Numbered from the stretch's first letter, positions 41,001-51,700 are shown. The stretch is DNA of 64,000 nucleotides from an uncultured Alphaproteobacteria bacterium (GCA_934232895.1 CAKQGH010000006.1:1-64000); one strand, 5' to 3'. Notes: generated by a model from the sequence alone, not told the origin. Translations and numbers: made by a program.

Positions 41001-44000
41001 AATGCCAGCCTTGCACGCCGGGTGTGGGTGCAAAGTGCGAATTGACCGTAGAAACGGGATACTGTTATTACACCACGGAATGCTTGGATGGGTACATTGA
41101 TATTGAAAATGACGGGGAATACAACCCACAGTGCACCGCAAATATGCTTACTTGTGAACCGGGCTATTATGTGCCGGCCGGTGCAAGCGAGTGCGCCATT
41201 TGTACAAATGAAAATTACTGCCCAGGTGGCGAATACCTGGTGTTGGCCGAGGCTGATAACGGATTGTTCCCGTGTGAACCCGGCGTCGCCTGTGGTTCCG
41301 AAGGAAACAAGTCATTTACCAAATATAATATTTCGTATGACCTGGGGACGGGCGCCACGAATAATGCGCAAAACCCCGTGCAATGTGGCGTTTCGTGGTC
41401 ATACGATGACAGTGCATGGCAACTGACGTGCAGTTCGGTTGATAAAACGGAATGCGCGCGTCCAACAGACGGGCCGGTTTCGGAAAATCCAGATTACTGC
41501 ACAATTGCCTATGACGATGGTTCACAGGTATATGTCGGTATCGAGGCGGCCGATCGCGACGGGTACAGTTTCTATTGCTGGCATAATATGGACGACCCCG
41601 ACAATACGTGTACTGATGACAGCGTGCGCATGGATGATTATACTTATTATCTGGAAAAGTTAGCCAATAAATCTGATGATGACCCACAGTCGGTGTATAA
41701 TATTCGTTTGCAGGCGGTATGGGATGCGTGGGAATATGATATTAAATATAACCTGAACGGTGGTTCGAACCCGTCGGGCGTGCGGACCAAGTACACAATT
41801 GAAAGCGATGAATATACCCTGCCCACGCCAACCAAGACCGGATATACATTTGGTGGTTGGTACGAAAACTCTGGCCTGACCGGTAATGCCGTGACCAAAA
41901 TTGCCAGTGGTTCAACCGGTACAAAGACGTTCTGGGCAAAATGGAACGCGATTGAATATGCCATCACATACAATCTGGACGGTGGCACGAACAACGCATC
42001 GAACCCGACCAAGTACACAATCGAAACCGCAACAATTACTTTGGCCAACCCAACCAAGACGGGATATACATTCGGTGGGTGGTATTCAGACGCGGCGCTT
42101 AAAAACCAGGTGACCCAGATTGCCAAGGGTTCAACCGGCGATAAAACTTTCTATGCGAAATGGACCTTGTCATCGGTGACCTGTGCGGCGGGCCAGTATT
42201 TACCGGCGAACAGCCTGTCGTGCACCAAATGTACCGCTGGGTATGCTTGCCCGGGCGGCACATTCGAATATAAAAACACCGACCAGGGTATCACCCAATG
42301 CACGGGCGCAACATACGCCGGCGCTGGCGCGGCACGATGCACATCATGCCCATCGCCATATACATACGACACATCGGCGGGCAAGACCAAGGCCGAACAG
42401 TGTACACTGAAAACCGATGGTGGACACTGTGTTATAACCGTCGGTGGTGATGCCGGGGCGAACTGTCCAGATGGTTATTACTGCCCCGGTGACATTGTTG
42501 TTCCATACGGTTCAACCGGTGGTACGGTTGCGTGCCCAGACGCGATTCAAAACAAACCGTCAAAATGGCCGGACAATTACCATGATGTCACAAAAGTGGC
42601 GTTGGACAGTTCATGGGGTACTGGTGCCGGACACGCCGGTGACACTATTGACGAATGCGTGTTTGCGTATGACCTGGAAAACAGCCGTGGTACGATTTTT
42701 GCGGTTCACAGCTATAATTCCAAAACAGGCAAATACGATATTCAAGCGGGGGATGGTGTTTGGATGTGGTATAAATCGCTGAAATCTGGATATTATTTGG
42801 GTAAAAAATGGACCAATAATGGCAAAGATGCATGCCAGGTATTTGGAGAGGGCCAACCCAAATTATACCAAGATGCCCTGCCGTGTCCGACGGATGCGTA
42901 CTGCCCGGGCTATGATGGCACTATTGAATCGTCTGGCTGGCCAAAATGTGGTGACGGCGAGTATGCTGCCGAGACGGGGTATTGCCCGGCGATTGCATCG
43001 CATACGGTGGACACATGGTCCGCAATGTACCGCAATCCAACCATAGTCAAAACGTCGTTTTATCTTGATGATTCAGCAGCCGATGGCAGCACATTCTTGG
43101 ACACAGGTGGCGAGTTCGGTCCGTGTTTTGCAGAATATTTATTAAAAAATGACGCTGGAACAATTTTGACAATGCAACCATACAGCGTACAAACCGGCAA
43201 ATATGAAGCGTATTTTGATGATGCCGAGACACTCAATTTTTATAAAGATTATTATGCATTTTATGCTTCGTTGAACCCTGGGTATTACTTTTCCAAAAAG
43301 TGGTCGCGTACCCAGAATGGCGAAACAATAGATTGGTGCAATGGTGCTAGTGATGGCGCTAGACTGTGGCAAGAGGCGGAGCCGTGCCCAGCGGGCTCGT
43401 ACTGCCCTGGCCTTCCGGATGCTTTGGCAGATTCTATTTCGGACCTTGGTAACACACCAAACAGTTGGCCGAAATGTGGCGATACCACTGCGTATACGGA
43501 TATATATAATAAAAATTCTTGCCCAACCACATATCCAAATAGTGCGGCAAAATCGAGTGCAATTGAACAGTGCTGGTTGACCACAACGGCGGGCAAGTAT
43601 GTTGCCACGGCCAAGGCAGATCAGGTTCAGTGTTTGAAAAACAATTACTGTGCCGGCGGTACAACCGTGAACTATGGTTCAACCGGTGGTATGCAATCGT
43701 GTGCCACGGGGTACGAAAGCGCAGCGGGCGCGTCCAGCTGTACGGCAACGGAATATGCCATCACATACAATCTGGATGGTGGCACGAACAACGCGTCGAA
43801 CCCGACCAAGTACACAATTGAAACCGCAACAATTACTTTAGCCAACCCAACCAAGACCGGATATACATTTGACGGCTGGTATTCAGACGCGGCGCTTAAA
43901 AACCAGGTGACCCAGATTGCCAAGGGTTCGACCGGTGCCAAAACTTTCTATGCCAAATGGACGGCGGTATCGTACAGCATCACATACAACCTGAACGGTG

Positions 44001-47000
44001 GAACGAATGCCGCGGGCGCAAAAACATCATATACGATTGAAACGGCGGATTATACCCTGCCCACGCCGACCAAGACTGGATACACATTTGGTGGGTGGTA
44101 TGAAAATTCTGGTTTAACCGGCAGTGCCGTGACCAAAATAGCCAAGGGTTCAACGGGCAATAAAACATACTGGGCAAAGTGGACCATCAAATCGGTGACT
44201 TGTGCGGCGGGTAAATATCTGCCGGCGAACAGTCTGTCATGTGGCGATTGCGGCGCTGGGTATGCTTGCCCGGGCGGCACGTTTGAATATAAAAACACCG
44301 ACCAGGGTATCAGCCAGTGTACCGGACGCACAAAGTACAGCGCATCGGGCGCGGCATCGTGCAGCAATGTCAGCAGTGGTTATTACACCACGGGTTGTGA
44401 TGCCGATGGCAATGGTTGTACCGGCCAAACACAGTGTACCGGCACAACATATTGCAGTGGCGGTGTTAAAAGCGACTGTCCGTCCGGATATACCGCAAAC
44501 ACCGATGCTGGCAAGACCGTCATATCGCAGTGCACAATCAGTGTTCCGGCCGGTAAATACCTGGGCACCGCCAAGGGTACCACAACCACCAGTTGTGCAG
44601 CAAACACATACAAAGCCGCCCACACCGTAAATTATGGCAGCACTTCGTCATGTGGCACCTGCCCCGCTGACTATCCGTATTCTGATGCGGGGGCGGCCAG
44701 TGCGGACCAGTGCTATAAAAACGGCACGAACACCGGTACGCGTTCAGAGCCGGCTTTGCCAACGGGATGTGCGGCGCAAACAACAACGGCATGCACACCG
44801 GGAACTTGTACATACCGCATCTATAAAAGTGGCACAACAACATCATGCACACCGACGAATTGTGTAAACACGCACAAGGCATGTACATCGGCGGCCACGG
44901 ATTATTACCTGGACAGTGGCGTCGCCAAGGGATGCAGCGTATTGAACAGTGCGTATCCAAAATCGGACGGTGGTAATATAACATCATCGTCGTGCTATGG
45001 CACATTCAGCAAGAGCGGCAGCCAAGTAAACGGCACAACGCCAACGAATTGCTCGGCGGTGACGGCGTGGAATGCATGCACGCCCGGAACATGTAATTAC
45101 ACTAAATACGCCAGTGGCACAGTAAAAGCGGATTGCACACCAACGGATTGCACCAAAACCGTAAAGAGTGTGACGGCCAAATCTGGATACTATGTAAATA
45201 ATAATACGAGTTGCAGCGCGTGCAGTGGCTTGGCGGGCGGGTTCTATCCGAACAGTGTGTCGGACAATACCGGTGGTGCATCGGCGTGTTATACGAACAG
45301 TATCAGTGGTAAATATGTAGCATCGACCAACGCAACCAGTGCAACCAACTGTGCCGCCGGTTCGTACAAAGGCGCGCATACAGTGAACTATGGCGATACA
45401 TCATCGTGCGCATTGTGTGCCACGGGGTACGAAAGCGCGGCCGGCGCATCCAGTTGCAGTGCAATTGTATACACCATTACATACGAATTAAATGGTGGCG
45501 CCGCGGCCACCGGCAACCCGGCAACATACACAATTGAAACCGCGACAATCACATTGGCGGCGCCGACCAAGACCGGATACACATTTGGCGGTTGGTATGC
45601 CGACGCGGCGTTCAAGACCCCCGTGACCCAGATTGCGCATGGCTCGATGGGCAACAAAACACTGTATGCAAAATGGTCGGGCAACACATACACGGTCACA
45701 TTAAATGCGAACGGCGGAACGGGTGGCACAACCAGTGTGACCGCGACATACAATGAACAAATGCCAACATTGGCATCGGTCGCCACGATGACAGATTTCG
45801 CATTGGTTGGCTATTTCGATGCAACGACGGGCGGCACCAAGTATTATAATGCCGACGGTACGGGCGCCCGCGTGTGGGATAAAACCAGCGACGCGACACT
45901 GTACGCGCAGTGGTTGTCTGACTTTATCAGTGTGAAATGCGACGCGGGCAAATACATAGCCACCGGGGCAACGGTATGCACCGCAACATGTGTGGCGGGT
46001 AATTATTGCCCGGGCGGCACGTTTACCATTCCGCGCACGGGCGCAACAATTGATACCGGCATCAACGGCTGCACTGGGCGTACCAGATACGCCGCCGCGG
46101 GCGCTACATCATGCGGTACTGTTTCGGCGGGATATTACACCACGGGTTGCACCGGCAATGACAAATGCACCGGTCAATCCCAGTGTACCGACGCAACATA
46201 TTGCAGTGGCGGCATTAAATACGATTGCCCGACCGCATATACGGCAAACATCGACGCCGGGAAAACGGCCAACACCCAGTGTCAAATAAAGACCACGGCG
46301 GGCAACTATGTTTCAACCGCACAATCGGACCAAACCACATGTACCGCGGGCGCGTATTGCCCGGGCGATGTCCTGGTGAACTGGGGTGGTACTGGTGGAC
46401 GCACATTATGCACGGCGGGCACATACAACCCGAACACTGGTTCAAGTCTGGCCACGGCATGTGTTAAATCAGACGCCGGATATTATGTTGGCACCAATGG
46501 TGCAACCGCACAAACGGCATGCACGGGCGCAACATATACCGACACGACTGGCGCCACCAAATGCACCACATGCCCAACGGCAACCAAGTACGCAGATGCA
46601 TTAGCACAGTATTCGTATTACAATACTGGCACAATTGGTGACCACACGACCAAGACCAAATGCCAGGCGGTGTTTAATTCCACAATTGATCATGGAACAT
46701 TGGTAAATGATGCGTGCTATTTGGGTTCGGACGATGATTACGGTACCAGCACCAGCAGCGGCGCATCGACATGCTGGTTGTTAAAGGATGGTCTGAGCTG
46801 TGATGGTGGGTATTATAATAAATCACAGTACGCGGCAACTCGTTCGGCGGTATTATCAAATGCGTGTATTGCGGTTGGTGCGGGATATTGGTCGCCGACG
46901 GGTGAATTGACACGGAGCCAGTGCGGCACGGGATTGACCACCATCGGATATGGCGCGGGTGCGGATGAGGCCGGCGATTGCGGACGGATTCTGTCGTATG

Positions 47001-47170
47001 GCAACAAAACGGTTTATTTGCGCAGTGTACGCAAGACCACACCATCGCTGAATGTATGGATGGACGGTCGCACATATTATGGCAACGCGGCGGCGGGCAA
47101 TGTTTCGGGTCGCATTCGCGTGCGGCGTGGCGACACCACATATTCGGTATATGACGACAGTATGCAATAA
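38039..47170 (+). CDS. Giant secreted InlB-repeat / Cys-rich surface protein 2
   Basis: A 3043-aa protein with a GGGGGG ribosome site and signal peptide (MFKRRISAKFARLVAGLFAA, cleavage near APAFA). Residues about 31-458 form a unique N-terminal region closed by a poly-Gly linker. Then come about ten InlB B-repeats (GYTFGGWYSDAALKNQVTQI-type, ending FYAKW) mixed with Cys modules (CAAGKYLPANS...CPGGTF). About 2100-2930 is mostly Cys modules. The C-terminal 60 residues lack Cys and look beta-rich (TVYLRSVRKTTPSLNVWMDG, SGRIRVRRGDTTYSVYDD), a possible export or anchoring domain. Several stretches are nearly identical in DNA to giant gene 3. Confidence 0.88.
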   Translation: MFKRRISAKFARLVAGLFAAVFLFSAPAFAGNLDEIQAIYDRLTYDSQNIDDVDFFDDNQWQVIDTSQYVAGVVGNSADSAEKTTCPAYAYCSNECGASGREDMYWLYHDDGRTISDLQTELSSVMRAPSNVIDNTWKNTFAQAGRFLCPSNTVGRARSVSGNGYDPGEGCWCWWSKRAGATSGYAQLAPQVNDNVFEPVAYDAAYATRNGWYAPCEEPLGTFNVAFATGSDNSSSPEQWTWRVAQPTSTTTDWLNTSILNGDIDTSCSPGTGENSHLYLADIMVGNNSLLKETGAGTLCFDSDNVRAVAGSSCEKLLTVFAPNGLPYVYRLESITTGDLERLEMCVDPDCSLGSVYDKMDLDYSDDEGLEVQCGMVYESTDDEHPHSLCYYVGYNNGVQYRLYPYQLDYLIDIFTTMFDDSNSADWESVYNGYVGNNDITFVLGVTNDADATISGTCGSGGGGGGGTTTEYTCSAGNYLPANSTTCKTCIEGYYCPGGTWSKDATIVQGLNPCPTGYTSAAGAASRSECGLIQYTITYNLDGGTNAAANPAKYTVTTSTITLANPTKDGYTFDGWYSDSAYTTKVTKIAQGSTGNKTFYAKWTANGVACAAGKYLPANGSTCATCPVGKYCPGGTYIPSTNDQGADACPTEYGAEKESEVSTVDSAAGLIEYAFAPDVTGISSPDECTVDAAYSNASGAWIERRKFDPVVDLLYNTVVGTYYFESMAGYYLSGVNTKCMSTFGTGPSDGVVYNSIKKCDAGYYCPATASVYENNATTCGGTNNPTTLGRTQCATGYTSSAGATACTPITYKVTLDKQSGTGGTSEYYYAYETKGACYYYTSSALSTCIDSSDGQTITVPTRTGYTFGGYWTGKNGTGTMYVDSTGLTKNNLYTAVAGNTTLYAKWTGISYTVKYDANGGTGTTADSSHTYGTAKALTANGFTNGVKKFLGWSKTKTATTATYSDGESVKNLTTTDGDTVTLYAIWGECQPCTPGVGAKCELTVETGYCYYTTECLDGYIDIENDGEYNPQCTANMLTCEPGYYVPAGASECAICTNENYCPGGEYLVLAEADNGLFPCEPGVACGSEGNKSFTKYNISYDLGTGATNNAQNPVQCGVSWSYDDSAWQLTCSSVDKTECARPTDGPVSENPDYCTIAYDDGSQVYVGIEAADRDGYSFYCWHNMDDPDNTCTDDSVRMDDYTYYLEKLANKSDDDPQSVYNIRLQAVWDAWEYDIKYNLNGGSNPSGVRTKYTIESDEYTLPTPTKTGYTFGGWYENSGLTGNAVTKIASGSTGTKTFWAKWNAIEYAITYNLDGGTNNASNPTKYTIETATITLANPTKTGYTFGGWYSDAALKNQVTQIAKGSTGDKTFYAKWTLSSVTCAAGQYLPANSLSCTKCTAGYACPGGTFEYKNTDQGITQCTGATYAGAGAARCTSCPSPYTYDTSAGKTKAEQCTLKTDGGHCVITVGGDAGANCPDGYYCPGDIVVPYGSTGGTVACPDAIQNKPSKWPDNYHDVTKVALDSSWGTGAGHAGDTIDECVFAYDLENSRGTIFAVHSYNSKTGKYDIQAGDGVWMWYKSLKSGYYLGKKWTNNGKDACQVFGEGQPKLYQDALPCPTDAYCPGYDGTIESSGWPKCGDGEYAAETGYCPAIASHTVDTWSAMYRNPTIVKTSFYLDDSAADGSTFLDTGGEFGPCFAEYLLKNDAGTILTMQPYSVQTGKYEAYFDDAETLNFYKDYYAFYASLNPGYYFSKKWSRTQNGETIDWCNGASDGARLWQEAEPCPAGSYCPGLPDALADSISDLGNTPNSWPKCGDTTAYTDIYNKNSCPTTYPNSAAKSSAIEQCWLTTTAGKYVATAKADQVQCLKNNYCAGGTTVNYGSTGGMQSCATGYESAAGASSCTATEYAITYNLDGGTNNASNPTKYTIETATITLANPTKTGYTFDGWYSDAALKNQVTQIAKGSTGAKTFYAKWTAVSYSITYNLNGGTNAAGAKTSYTIETADYTLPTPTKTGYTFGGWYENSGLTGSAVTKIAKGSTGNKTYWAKWTIKSVTCAAGKYLPANSLSCGDCGAGYACPGGTFEYKNTDQGISQCTGRTKYSASGAASCSNVSSGYYTTGCDADGNGCTGQTQCTGTTYCSGGVKSDCPSGYTANTDAGKTVISQCTISVPAGKYLGTAKGTTTTSCAANTYKAAHTVNYGSTSSCGTCPADYPYSDAGAASADQCYKNGTNTGTRSEPALPTGCAAQTTTACTPGTCTYRIYKSGTTTSCTPTNCVNTHKACTSAATDYYLDSGVAKGCSVLNSAYPKSDGGNITSSSCYGTFSKSGSQVNGTTPTNCSAVTAWNACTPGTCNYTKYASGTVKADCTPTDCTKTVKSVTAKSGYYVNNNTSCSACSGLAGGFYPNSVSDNTGGASACYTNSISGKYVASTNATSATNCAAGSYKGAHTVNYGDTSSCALCATGYESAAGASSCSAIVYTITYELNGGAAATGNPATYTIETATITLAAPTKTGYTFGGWYADAAFKTPVTQIAHGSMGNKTLYAKWSGNTYTVTLNANGGTGGTTSVTATYNEQMPTLASVATMTDFALVGYFDATTGGTKYYNADGTGARVWDKTSDATLYAQWLSDFISVKCDAGKYIATGATVCTATCVAGNYCPGGTFTIPRTGATIDTGINGCTGRTRYAAAGATSCGTVSAGYYTTGCTGNDKCTGQSQCTDATYCSGGIKYDCPTAYTANIDAGKTANTQCQIKTTAGNYVSTAQSDQTTCTAGAYCPGDVLVNWGGTGGRTLCTAGTYNPNTGSSLATACVKSDAGYYVGTNGATAQTACTGATYTDTTGATKCTTCPTATKYADALAQYSYYNTGTIGDHTTKTKCQAVFNSTIDHGTLVNDACYLGSDDDYGTSTSSGASTCWLLKDGLSCDGGYYNKSQYAATRSAVLSNACIAVGAGYWSPTGELTRSQCGTGLTTIGYGAGADEAGDCGRILSYGNKTVYLRSVRKTTPSLNVWMDGRTYYGNAAAGNVSGRIRVRRGDTTYSVYDDSMQ
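46376..46716 (+). repeat. 341-bp block duplicated in giant gene 3
   Basis: Matches 63660-64000 without gaps and with only a couple of substitutions seen (for example GGTTCAAGT versus GGGTCAAGC). The match runs into the window end, so its full length is unknown. Confidence 0.9.
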
Positions 47171-47199
47171 AAAACGCCGCCCCATTTACAGGGCGGCGT
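47168..47199 (-). terminator. rnpB terminator, shared with giant gene 2 end
   Basis: ACGCCGCCC/GGGCGGCGT stem. On the minus strand it is followed by TTTTTTATT, a good terminator for rnpB. On the plus strand the T run is poor, so for giant gene 2 it may act only weakly. Confidence 0.75.
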
Positions 47200-47202
47200 A
47201 AT

Positions 47203-47526
47203 TTCAGATGCACGGTAAGCCGGATTCTGTCCTGCCCGGGGGCAGTCGTGAAACCGCCCGGGGGTAGTGAGCATAATTAATCTGCACCCGATGTTGCCAC
47301 CGAATGTCAAGCCTTCTACCCGCCCCCATCCTGGGACCGTCATCGGGGGCCTATTTGAAGTTGCTGCGCACAGAGATTGCCCGTTTCACTCGAATTAAAT
47401 CGCTTCGTCACTGTTGCTCTAATCGTCGGATTGCTCCGCTCGGTATATTAGCCGATGTGCTGTCCCACGCAGTCCGGACTTTCCTCCGCCACCCGTGGGG
47501 ATGGCGGCTATGCTCTGTGCATCTGT
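47203..47526 (-). ncRNA. rnpB: RNase P RNA
   Basis: Minus strand carries the universally conserved cores: GGAGGAAAGTCCGGACT near the 5' end (P4 5' strand), CAAATAGGCCCCCG and GGGTAGAAGGCTTGA in the middle, and GACAGAATCCGGCTTAC near the 3' end. Helix P1 is CAGATGCAC (47525-47517) with GTGCATCTG (47213-47205). Catalytic RNA of the enzyme that matures tRNA 5' ends. Located between two giant surface-protein genes, opposite in direction. Confidence 0.95.
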
Positions 47527-47534
47527 TGTGGTGG

Positions 47535-47562
47535 ATTGTACCAGCATTTGTCAAAAATTCAA
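47535..47562 (-). promoter_or_regulatory. rnpB promoter
   Basis: Minus strand TTGAAT (47562-47557), 16-base spacer, TACAAT (47540-47535); predicted start near 47527 agrees with helix P1. Confidence 0.5.
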
Positions 47563-47576
47563 CGGAAAAACGCATA

Positions 47577-47642
47577 AAAAAGAGAGCAAAGCGCATCCGT
47601 CTCCGCTGACGCTCCGCTGCGATAAAGAGAGCAGAGAGCAAT
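47577..47642 (+). repeat. GAGAGC-type repeat
   Basis: Close copy of 26175-26242: AGAGAGCAAAGCGC, CCGTCTCCGCTGACGCTCCG and AGAGAGCAGAGAGCAATG. No gene follows the final ATG. 47643-48600 has no gene, only repeats. Confidence 0.5.
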
Positions 47643-47668
47643 GTTTTTATTCCATCATACCGGCGCCC

Positions 47669-47805
47669 GGGCCCCACGAAAATTTCAATTTCGTGGGTGG
47701 TACCCGGCCGGTATCCATTGCCCCGCAGGGACAAATAAAAAGACCACCCCGTCCGCTACGCGTCCACCCCGACCCGGGTCCCACAAAATTTCCAATTTTG
47801 TGGGT
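47669..47805. repeat. Two family D palindromes
   Basis: 47669-47704 (GGGCCCCACGAAAATTTC...) and 47776-47805 (GGGTCCCACAAAATTTCC...). The arms differ but pair with themselves. CCCGCAGGGACAAATAAAAA and GACCACCCCGTCCG between them are fragments of families B and C. Confidence 0.5.
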
Positions 47806-47862
47806 GATTCCCGGAGGGGAACTGAGTCCGCGACGGTATTATGGGGCCCAGCATAAAAAGAA

Positions 47863-48037
47863 TTGTCATTCCTGCGTAGGCAGGAATAGGGTCTTGGAAA
47901 TTACTTCTGCTCGTTGTTGTACAATATTTGGCAAATGGTGGTGTATGCCAATATTACCTCATTCCGCAATATTCTGTGTTTGGCTCGTTGACACTCGCAC
48001 TGTATAGTCTCTATTCCCGCCTGCGCAGGAATGACAA
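47863..48037 (+). mobile_element. MITE-like element (family A), copy 4
   Basis: Ends TTGTCATTCCTGCGTAGGCA and CTGCGCAGGAATGACAA. The flanks extend the inversion by AA/TT (GAATTGTC...GACAATTC). No inner family D insertion. Confidence 0.7.
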
Positions 48038-48147
48038 TTCTTTGTTTCCTGTCATTGCGCGCGGAGCGTGGCAATCCATAGACGGCACCACGCCCTGGCG
48101 GGCACCCCTCTGGCCAGAGGGGAACCTAGTCCGCAACAGGTACATAC

Positions 48148-48265
48148 TAAGTTCCCCTCCGGTGGAGGGGTGGCACGAAGTGCCGGGGTGGTCTTGAGAG
48201 TGCGTAATGTTGTATAAAAAGACCACCTCCCCCTTCGGGTACTCCTCCACAGGAGGAGAACTTGC
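48148..48265 (+). repeat. Intergenic inverted repeat (family B)
   Basis: AAGTTCCCCTCCGGTGGAGG at the left, ACTCCTCCACAGGAGGAGAA at the right. A GGCACGAAGTGCC motif of family C is merged into it, so it is a hybrid copy. Confidence 0.6.
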
Positions 48266-48286
48266 TCCGCAACGGTGATAAAACAA

Positions 48287-48460
48287 ATTCCCCTTCGCTG
48301 GGAAACCACCCACAAAATTTTCAATTTTGCGGGGTCTGGGTCGGGGTGGCACGAAGTGCCGGGGTAGTGGTAAATATGTCCCTGCGGGGCAATGGGCCCC
48401 GACCTGGTACCACCCACGGAATTTATCAATTCCGCGGGGCCCGGGTGTCGGGGTGACGAT
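48287..48460 (+). repeat. Family C repeat with two family D insertions
   Basis: The family C sequence is split by a D palindrome at about 48303-48335 right after CCCCTTCGCTGGG, and a second one lies at about 48410-48446. This shows D elements insert into C elements. Confidence 0.55.
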
Positions 48461-48626
48461 TTTTTTGTGCTATACCCTGCAATACTGTTGCTGGGCCCGG
48501 GTGTCGGTATGACGGTGCTTTCTTATGCCGTGGCCTGCGGGGTGTCGGATGGGTACCATATAGGCACCATTATTGTGTAATTTATTGACCGGGGATTATT
48601 TTTCCAAAAAGCGTAAAAAAGTTGCG

Positions 48627-48676
48627 TTGTATATACACAAAAAGTCTTGCGATGGGTGGTGCATTTTTTCTATGAT
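48627..48676 (+). promoter_or_regulatory. Promoter and operator-like palindrome of giant gene 3
   Basis: TTGTATATACACA (48627-48639), seven bases, TTGCGA (48647-48652), 18-base spacer, TATGAT (48671-48676). Same order and spacing as before giant gene 1. Confidence 0.55.
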
Positions 48677-48710
48677 TACACCACAAAGGTCAGGAAAAGA
48701 GAATAAAGAA

Positions 48711-51700
48711 GTGGGAATTTTGTCCAGAAATCTGCGGTTTTTAGGTGCGATTTTTGTAATGGTGTTTGGCGCGTTGTTCGGCGCCCTGCCCGCGCGTGCT
48801 GTTTACATCGAATATGAAGATTGTACGAATGGCAGCGTGTGCACGGAAACCGCTTTGGACCAAAATGTTGCCCTGACATTTCCGTTGCCAAATGGTAATT
48901 GGGCCAGTCCTGGTTGGGCAGTGTTCTCCAAAGAGATAAAACCAGCCTCGGTGTGTTTTGACAATGGCGACTATGGTGGTGCGATTGAATTGTATACATC
49001 CCAGATCGGTACCGTTTGGGTGTATTTACAATGTAATGAAAGTACGGGTTATTATGATACTGTGTTCAGTCATACCCAGGCAGATGGTAATCAAAATTCC
49101 GAGCTTTCGTCCGGATGGGGCTATTTATCAGTTGGACCAGGGTATTATGCCACGAGAGGCAATATATTCCTGATTGATCCATATGTGGGAAAATGGCTGG
49201 ATTACTACGGCGATGTTGAGACTTGTGACGGCATGTGCGGTGATGGTGTAATTGTCGTGCGTGATGTTCAAAAGTGCCCAGCGGGCTATTATTGCCCTGG
49301 GGCGGGGCCATTTGTGCAACTGCTGTATAATGATGAGAATATTTATGGTCGGATAAAATGCCCCGATGGTACATACAGTGAACCCGGCGCGACCAGTGTG
49401 AATGATTGTGTCCCATATGAACAAGCGGATGATGGTGCCAAACAGTATTTGGCAACATGTGAATACACATACGACAATATGGATGCCAAAATATCCTGTA
49501 GAGAGGGCTTGGTACGGGACTGTTGGTGTAAGCTGGCCGAAGATGACACCAGCCAAGCTGTTTTGAATGATTGTAGTGCAGATGTGCAAGAAGATGGTAA
49601 CGGCAATCGTTATTGTGTAGTTAATTATGTGGATATAGCGGATAGTACTTATCGTGCATATTGCCGCCCCAGCACGCGTGAGGAAGATGGTCGGTCCGAG
49701 GACGATACCCTGAATTCAGAGATTATTTATTGTGAGGCGCGGTTAAGTTCAAAGAGCGGCGCCACAAAATACTATGTAAAATATGATTTGAATGGCGGTA
49801 TATGGCAAAACAGCGACACAACGGGCGTCACAAACTATATTGACGATGGGTCTGGAAGTTGCAGCGACGAAGACCGTGTATATTTGGGCGAACCATATCG
49901 TGCAGACTGCACCTTTGACTATTGGATTGATGCTAACCGCGACGACGATGAACCATTTAATGGCACCACAGATCCAGAAAAGAACCAGTATTTTTGCCCG
50001 GGCGATTTCCAGGGTGTGTCGGTTCGTGCAAAATGGTCTTGTGAACCCGGACTGACCAAGGCAGTGCGTGAATGCGCGGCCGGTGAATATTTGCCGGCGG
50101 GCCAGGATGATTGTGTGGTGTGTCCTCCAGATGGCAGTGGCGTATATTGCCCCGGTGGTGTTTTTGGCGCAATTGGCGACGGTGGATACACCGAAGACCA
50201 GGGACGTTTTGAATGTGCCATCGGTTCGTACGAGGATGATGGAAACCTGGGCGATACGGGTGGTGTAAAACAATGCACGGCATGTGATGGTGGGTATACC
50301 ACACCAAAGGCTGGTGCGCCGAATCATTATTCCTGTGACACGTGCGACAACAATACCAGCGGCGTTTCGTCATGGGCGACCCCTGTTTGGAACAGTAATA
50401 ATTATGTAAATAATTTGTGTCAGATATCCAGTTGCCATACGGGGTACAAAAGCGTTACCGGAGATGGCGTTGATGGTCGATGTTCCATTATCACATACAG
50501 CATTACATACAACCTGAATGGTGGAAAAAATCCATCGGGCACGCGGACATCGTACAATGTTAAATCGTCGACATATACCCTGCCCACGCCGACAAAATCG
50601 GGATACACATTTGGCGGGTGGTACACGAATTCCGGTCTGACGGGAAATGCCGTGACAACAATTGCGGCTGGTTCGATCGGTAATAAAACTTTTTATGCCA
50701 AATGGACGGCCAATGGCATCACATGTGCGGCCGGGAAATATTTACCAGCGAACAGCACAACATGCACCACCTGTCCAGCTGGGTCATATTGCCCGGGCGG
50801 AACATGGTCCCAATCGTCCAGTGCCCAGGGTTTAAACACATGTCCATCGTTTGGTGATGTTAACAGTAATTTTGACTCGTTGGTTGCTGGCGATAACTCT
50901 TGTATGGTAGATGGCGGTTTTGCACCAGATGTCACGGGAATTACCAGTAAAAGTGGATGTGTATATGATGCAACATGCGGGACCAAAGCAAGCTGGGTTG
51001 AACGTCGTGGGTTCAGTTCGGCCAGTGCGACATCGTACGATAAATTGATTGGCACATACTATTTCGATGTTCCTGCGGGATACGGGTATTATATGAGTGG
51101 ACCAACCACGAAATGTTTAAACACATTGGGTTCTGGCCCAAAAACGTCTGGTGTTGGGTACAGCACCCTAACCAAGTGTGAGACGGGGTATTACTGCCCG
51201 GGTGGTAATTCGTACGCTAACAGTGCGGTCACATGTGGCGGGACAAACAACCCACAAATCATTGGGCGTACCCAATGCCCCACCGGGTACACCAGTGCCG
51301 CCGGTGCGACCAGCGCCAGCGCATGTACCGCCGCAACATATAAAGTGACATTGGACAAGCAAAGTGGTACCGGCGGTACATCGGAGTATTATTATCAATA
51401 TAACACCAAGGGTACATGCTATTACTACACCACATCGGCGCTTTCCACCTGTACCGACAGCAGTGACGGTCAGAATATTACCAAACCAACCCGCACCGGA
51501 TATGATTTCAAGGGATATTACACTGGCACAGATGGCACCGGCACACAGTATGTGAATGCCAGCGGTTTGGCCATAAATAACCTGTACAAAACCGCTGGCA
51601 ATCGCACACTGTATGCGAACTGGTCACCAAAAACATGGTATGTGTATTTTTATGATGATGTAGCGGCTGGTGCGTGTAGCGGGTTTGTTGGTGTGTACTC

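Noticed and set aside
48672..48710. ATG at 48672 as start of giant gene 3
   Set aside because: It lies within the predicted -10 box, so it would not be transcribed. The GTG at 48711 follows a ribosome site and gives a compact signal peptide.
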